Shown here one piece after another: positions 43,501 to 64,000 of a stretch of DNA of 64,000 nt. The notes below the pieces were generated by a model, which was not told the DNA's origin, searched no databases, and saw only the letters and a list, made by a program, of their open reading frames with translations. Positions within the stretch are counted from its first letter, which is position 1, and each line of letters opens with the position of its first letter. The DNA is from Balanoglossus misakiensis (lineage: Eukaryota > Hemichordata), in contig CM082590.2 of the NCBI GenBank assembly GCA_040954595.2, forward strand, positions 6,758,001 through 6,822,000, in the 5' to 3' direction. The position numbers and the translations under genes were made by a program.

Positions 43501-46479
43501 CACTAGCTATATGTTTGGGTTGTATTCAATGAGAAAATGCATGAAATCTCCACATGGATGTTTAATATGAAAAGTTGTACATTAACACCATAATCTTGGG
43601 TTACACCCAGCCAGGGTTCAAGGTTCTGTCGAGTATTCGAGGTCAAAATTACTATTTTCCAGTCTTTTGCATGCTCTAATTGCGTATGTTTGCATTTCTG
43701 TCCCATTAGAATCACAAATATGTAACTGTCATTGACATTCTATGATCATTCAACAAATTTTCCACAAATAGCTTCAGGGATTTCAAGTACTGTCCCAGAA
43801 CATGTATTTATCCCAGTATGGAAATATTTCTTCTGGGATGAATTTTTTCCCAATTTGTCCTAGGTTTCATAAAATCCAATTTATGATTAACGAAATTTGG
43901 TTGCAGTGCAGAAATAAACAAACTCGCATCTTTTTATCTTTTGATGAATCAACTGGTATGACCTGACTTTGAAATTAAAATTTAAAGGGACAAAGTCTCT
44001 CTCTCGCTGCCCTTTTTCCATTAACTATGTTTGATACAAGAAACCATTTATGTTATTCTACATGTTGATATATAGTGAATCAACGTTCACCTACACACAA
44101 CTTCCACCCCACTTGCAGACATGACAGTGAAAAACTCGCGAAAATGAATAATCGGTGTTAACTATTTATCCATTTTAGGGAGATTTTTACTCTCATATCC
44201 TACAAACACGAAAAACATAAACACTTGAAAGCATATTAGCGTTGGGAAACTGAAGCTAGCAGAACCACTGAAGTCCATCTCATTAACCAGTTCAGCCTGA
44301 CCAGTTTATGTTTTGACCCAAACTGTCAGTGCGTACAGAAATCAGACAGCCAGACAATGGCGGGGTCAAAGTTCACTTGGGTGTGGTGCCTCACCTGTCG
44401 TTAACCTTGTCAGTGTTGCATGTTGGGTATTCATAATGTCTATCAAGCGTACAAAACAGGTTCATCTAATGTTATTCGGAAATCACACAGCGTGGCATTG
44501 TGGCGTGTAAGGGAAGAACCATTCCATTTCTGGGGTGGGGGAATTTTTTTGGGGGGATTGTTAAAAGATGGCGCAGAAGAAAGAAAGAATTCTTGAATAA
44601 AAATTCTTCTGCAATGCCTTGAGAACAAAAGATTGGCAATATAAAAACGCTGTTGAACAGAGGCTTAAAAATGCTGACCTACCAAAATCTCCCCCCTAGA
44701 AATCAAACGGTTCGCCCCTAACTATAGACCCTATAGATACTATGCCCTTCAGACCATAACGAGAAAATCGAGTTGAATGAGTAAAGTTAACGCATAATAT
44801 TTAACTTGCCAGAACAATATAGAAACGGAACTCGCTTGAAACCTTCACATCCAAGTTTCTCATATAGAGAATGTAAAATTTAGAATGAAATGCTGCGAGT
44901 CTGCCATAACTTTTTTTCTTACACTGCTGTAGTTTTTCTATGGTAGAAATATCAGAATGGCCCCTCCCCCAATATTCATATTGTTTTCTTTATGCCATTG
45001 GACAAACTTTGTCTTTCGGCTCCTTTTATGACAGTTTCAAGGGGATAACCATTTGAATTAGGGGTGGGGTGGTGGTTTTCAATTGCCAATCCACTTTTAT
45101 CCTGAAGGCAATGCAGAAGCATATTTTCTTCCGCACCCATCCACCTGTCAACACCCCCCCCCCCCAGAAAGCACGAAATCAGAAAGTTCTCCAGTTATAC
45201 GGATTGGCTTTACATGCACTGGATTAGAACGTGTGACAATATAATAATCAGGTTTCAATTAAAAAGCAAAAATTATTACTGCAGTCTAGTTTCTTATCAT
45301 ACTACGTCCACCCAGACATTATAATTTATATATCACTTCGCAAATTTATGAGTTGGTTCTGAAAAAGCGCGATTCTCAAATTGTCCTCGTAATTTATGAG
45401 CAATACGAGCCCCGGGGAGACAGAGAGCGCACGTGGACATGATATGAAAGTTCACGGAAGGTCAACGAGTTATGAAGGGCGTGGTACTTGTCTGGAATCA
45501 TGGCCCAAATCTACCGTTGGCTGCGCTGTATTAATCTGTGACGTAAAACCATCGCAATATACCAGCCGTAGTACTCCGCTTAAAATCATGTCTTGTCTTC
45601 AAAAGTGTTCCCACTTTCTGAATAAACAAAGAGAGAAATGTTGCAACCCTTAAAGGCCATTTTCTCGATCACAGGGCAGAACAATGAAGGCAAATAAGAA
45701 ATCCTTTGTGTTAGCACCTTAACTGTTTATTGGAAACGAAAGATTTGACCCACTGTTGAGAAGGACCTTTAAAGTACATGCACTGTCACCTGTACTGACT
45801 GATACGCGATTTACCGGAGATTACGCTGAACTATAATATAAGCAAAACCTTTCCAACCCTCTCATCAGAAATACGCCCTCCTCCCTCCCCCGGCTACAGA
45901 TACTGATGGGTCCCCGAAAAAACGTCACGGAGAAAGAAATTAAGCGTACATTGCAACCATCAACCTTGGATGCCTGCGTTTGTCAACTTGGTTCGAAGCA
46001 TTCCTGCTAGCCTTAGTGCAAGTGGATGGTACGGGTCACACTCTGTAATGCGCAAACACAAAAAACTAACATGGTAAAAAATATTGACAGATTCCCCTTT
46101 TGGAGTTTATTAATGTCATCCCTTGACTATCATGAGTGCCGGAAAACGGCTTTATAACATTTACATGTAGTTATATACAGTAAATAAACGTCACATACTA
46201 ACTGGAATATACAGTTTCTCTGGTACATGTATATACCTAGAGAGGGTCTATGGTATATATGATTAGGCCCAGGTAAATATCATGATTATAGTCAATGCGA
46301 TAGTATTTCTCTGGACGTCAAAAGACAGAGCTATCTCATATCTCTAGGTTGGCAATGCCCCTGTGAGCTTTATAAATGTATAGATGGATGAATATGCGAA
46401 TGAACGAGTGAATGAATGCGTGGATGAATGAATGAAGGCGAAAGGTCGTTGACGCGTCACATGCCCAGACGAGCGCGTC
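40600..46479. other. Long intergenic region between TLNRD1 and the WD40 gene
   Basis: No coding exon was recognised in 5.9 kb. Contents: partial family B (41630-41822), family H (42050-42234; TACAGTAAAACCTGTGTAAA ... GACAGGTTTTACTGTA), family A (42490-42583), poly-C (43377-43396, 20 nt), 3'-truncated family B (43982-44215) and several G/C homopolymer tracts (44530-45170). The rest is AT-rich unique sequence. Confidence 0.6.
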
Positions 46480-47078
46480 CCCAGAGTTGCTAAGCGACAG
46501 CGCGTACCGATTTGCATAAATCAGACACTACTTACAAATGGCGGCCACCACTGGAGACAAATCCTCTCAATTATTTATAAAGAAATAAGTGGACTATTTG
46601 CCGCTTCAGTTGTCAGCCGTAAGTCGACTTGTAGCTTCTGTGGGATTACACGAGAGTTTAATCGGCTTCTGGGAGAAGACAGAGCGGGTTTGCGCGGAAA
46701 ACGGACGCGGTCGCGGTGTGTTGTGTGTGTGACACATATCGAGATTATCAAAACATCTATCTGGATCCGGGATAGGCGATTAGTTGGAGCTGATTCTGGA
46801 ACTCGGGTAACTTCACAGAAGTGCAAAAACACGGGAAGGATATCAGGATATTTTACTCCAAGTTTGTGGAGTTTTACTTCAGCTGTTTATGTGTGTGTCA
46901 AACATCAACGCTACGTCTGTGAGTTAGCTTGAAAATGGGAGGTAAACTGCAGTGAATTTTGAACACCCAGATACTGTCAGATTGGAACACTGCATGTGGA
47001 GGTTTGAGTTGAGATCTCCAAAGAACTCAATCCCCTAGCCTAACTTCATTAAGATTAAAACGTTCACCACACGAGACA
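46480..47078 (+). promoter_or_regulatory. Promoter and 5' UTR of the EF-hand/WD40 gene
   Basis: Within 60 bp are an RFX X-box-like half site (GTTGCTAAGCGAC, 46486-46498), a perfect octamer (ATTTGCAT, 46510-46517) and a YY1-like AAATGGCGGCC (about 46536). CpG-rich sequence and the ATG at 47079 follow. There is no TATA box. An X-box would fit a cilium-related gene, but only the 5' half matches the consensus well. Confidence 0.45.
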
Positions 47079-63357
<16,279 letters not shown>

Positions 63358-63394
63358 GTAGGGATCTGTTACAATAGAAAGTGTAGTTTCAGTG

Positions 63395-63990
63395 TGCCCT
63401 CTCAGCCCATATCATTATCCAGAGTTTCCGGTAGTTTTTTCCCCCAAGCGTATGCCATACGCAAGAGGTCAATAAAAATGCGTACGAAGGTGATTTAAAT
63501 GCGTACAATGTATTCATATCACATCCATTAGCAGACTGTTGCAAAACAACGCAAAACACTTCAAATGGCACACATTGTAACCAAAAAGAATTCGAAACAG
63601 ACCAAACAGTTTTTGACGTGATTTTACGTTTACAGACAAATGATCGCTAGACGAAAATTGTTACATTTTATCATGGTCAAGCCTCTGCGCAAATGGTTTG
63701 GAATGTTGCAATTTTATTCAAAACAAGTAAGCGTGCACAAGGTGCTGTCTAGTTTGTTTGATGAGTCTTTTGTTAGCTCGAACTTTCAATGGCGAAAACA
63801 GAGTCAATTTCATTGCGTACGCCAGACGCACTTGTCGGTTCAATATGCGTATAGAAATTTTCCATTGCGTGTATTACGCACATTTTTGCGTAACTGGAAA
63901 CTCTGATTATCCACACTACATGCATACGGCTGACTCAGAGAGAAATTTTATAGAAATCCTCAAAACTTTTAAAAGGATGTTTGTAGTAGG
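63395..63990 (+). mobile_element. Family K repeat interrupted by a 486-bp inverted-repeat element
   Basis: K's GTGCCCTCTCAGCCCATATC runs into ATTATC. The insert spans 63420-63905 (CAGAGTTTCC ... GGAAACTCTG). Then ATTATC repeats and K resumes (CACACTACATGCATACGGCT). The uninterrupted K at 7385-7570 reads AAAATTATCCACAATGCATG. The insert's 3' half holds an 88-codon frame without recognised homology. Confidence 0.8.
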
Positions 63991-64000
63991 GCTCACTGAG

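Noticed and set aside
63640-63906. 88-codon frame in the insert near the window end
   Set aside because: It ends exactly with the terminal repeat of the inserted element. No transposase motif is visible, so it is treated as element sequence rather than a gene.

Overview
This is a gene-sparse, intron-rich animal nuclear sequence with canonical GT-AG introns. It is packed with short inverted-repeat elements. Genes and repeats fit an invertebrate with a vertebrate-like gene set. A cephalochordate (amphioxus) is my best guess because of the head-to-head TLNRD1/MESD pair, the RING-less B-box/filamin/NHL protein and the BRICHOS protein. A lophotrochozoan or hemichordate cannot be excluded from sequence alone.

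Layout: (1) 416-3290, minus strand: a small secreted BRICHOS-like protein with a TATA-type promoter and a noncoding first exon. (2) about 5040-29595, plus strand: a complete SIN3-family corepressor, with a noncoding first exon ending at 5274, then 21 coding exons that join in frame to about 1,329 aa. (3) 33548-36129, minus strand: MESD, the LRP-receptor chaperone, 3 exons, 237 aa. (4) 37223-38245, plus strand: TLNRD1 (MESDC1), a single exon of 340 aa, head to head with MESD as in vertebrates. (5) 47079-63357 and beyond, plus strand: the 5' part of an EF-hand/WD40 protein of the WDR49/WDR64 type. Its 7.9-kb first intron holds, on the opposite strand, (6) an intronless B-box/coiled-coil/filamin/NHL (TRIM-like) gene at 50692-52653.

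Between and inside the genes I find at least twelve families of short non-autonomous elements in two target-site classes. Eight families are flanked by TTAA (piggyBac-like); I call them A, B, C, D, I, J, L and M. Four have termini resembling TACAG...CTGTA (Tc1/mariner-like target TA); I call them E, F, G and H. Several are nested, so the order of insertion can be read.

The most unusual signal is in SIN3. At five places a real splice site, with or without adjoining exon sequence, has been tandemly duplicated into the neighbouring intron. The clearest case is coding exon 10, with three decaying 5'-partial copies spaced about 180 bp apart. A second notable pattern is a pair of unrelated intronic tandem arrays, in MESD and in the WD40 gene, built from the same inverted-CCAAT plus E-box module.
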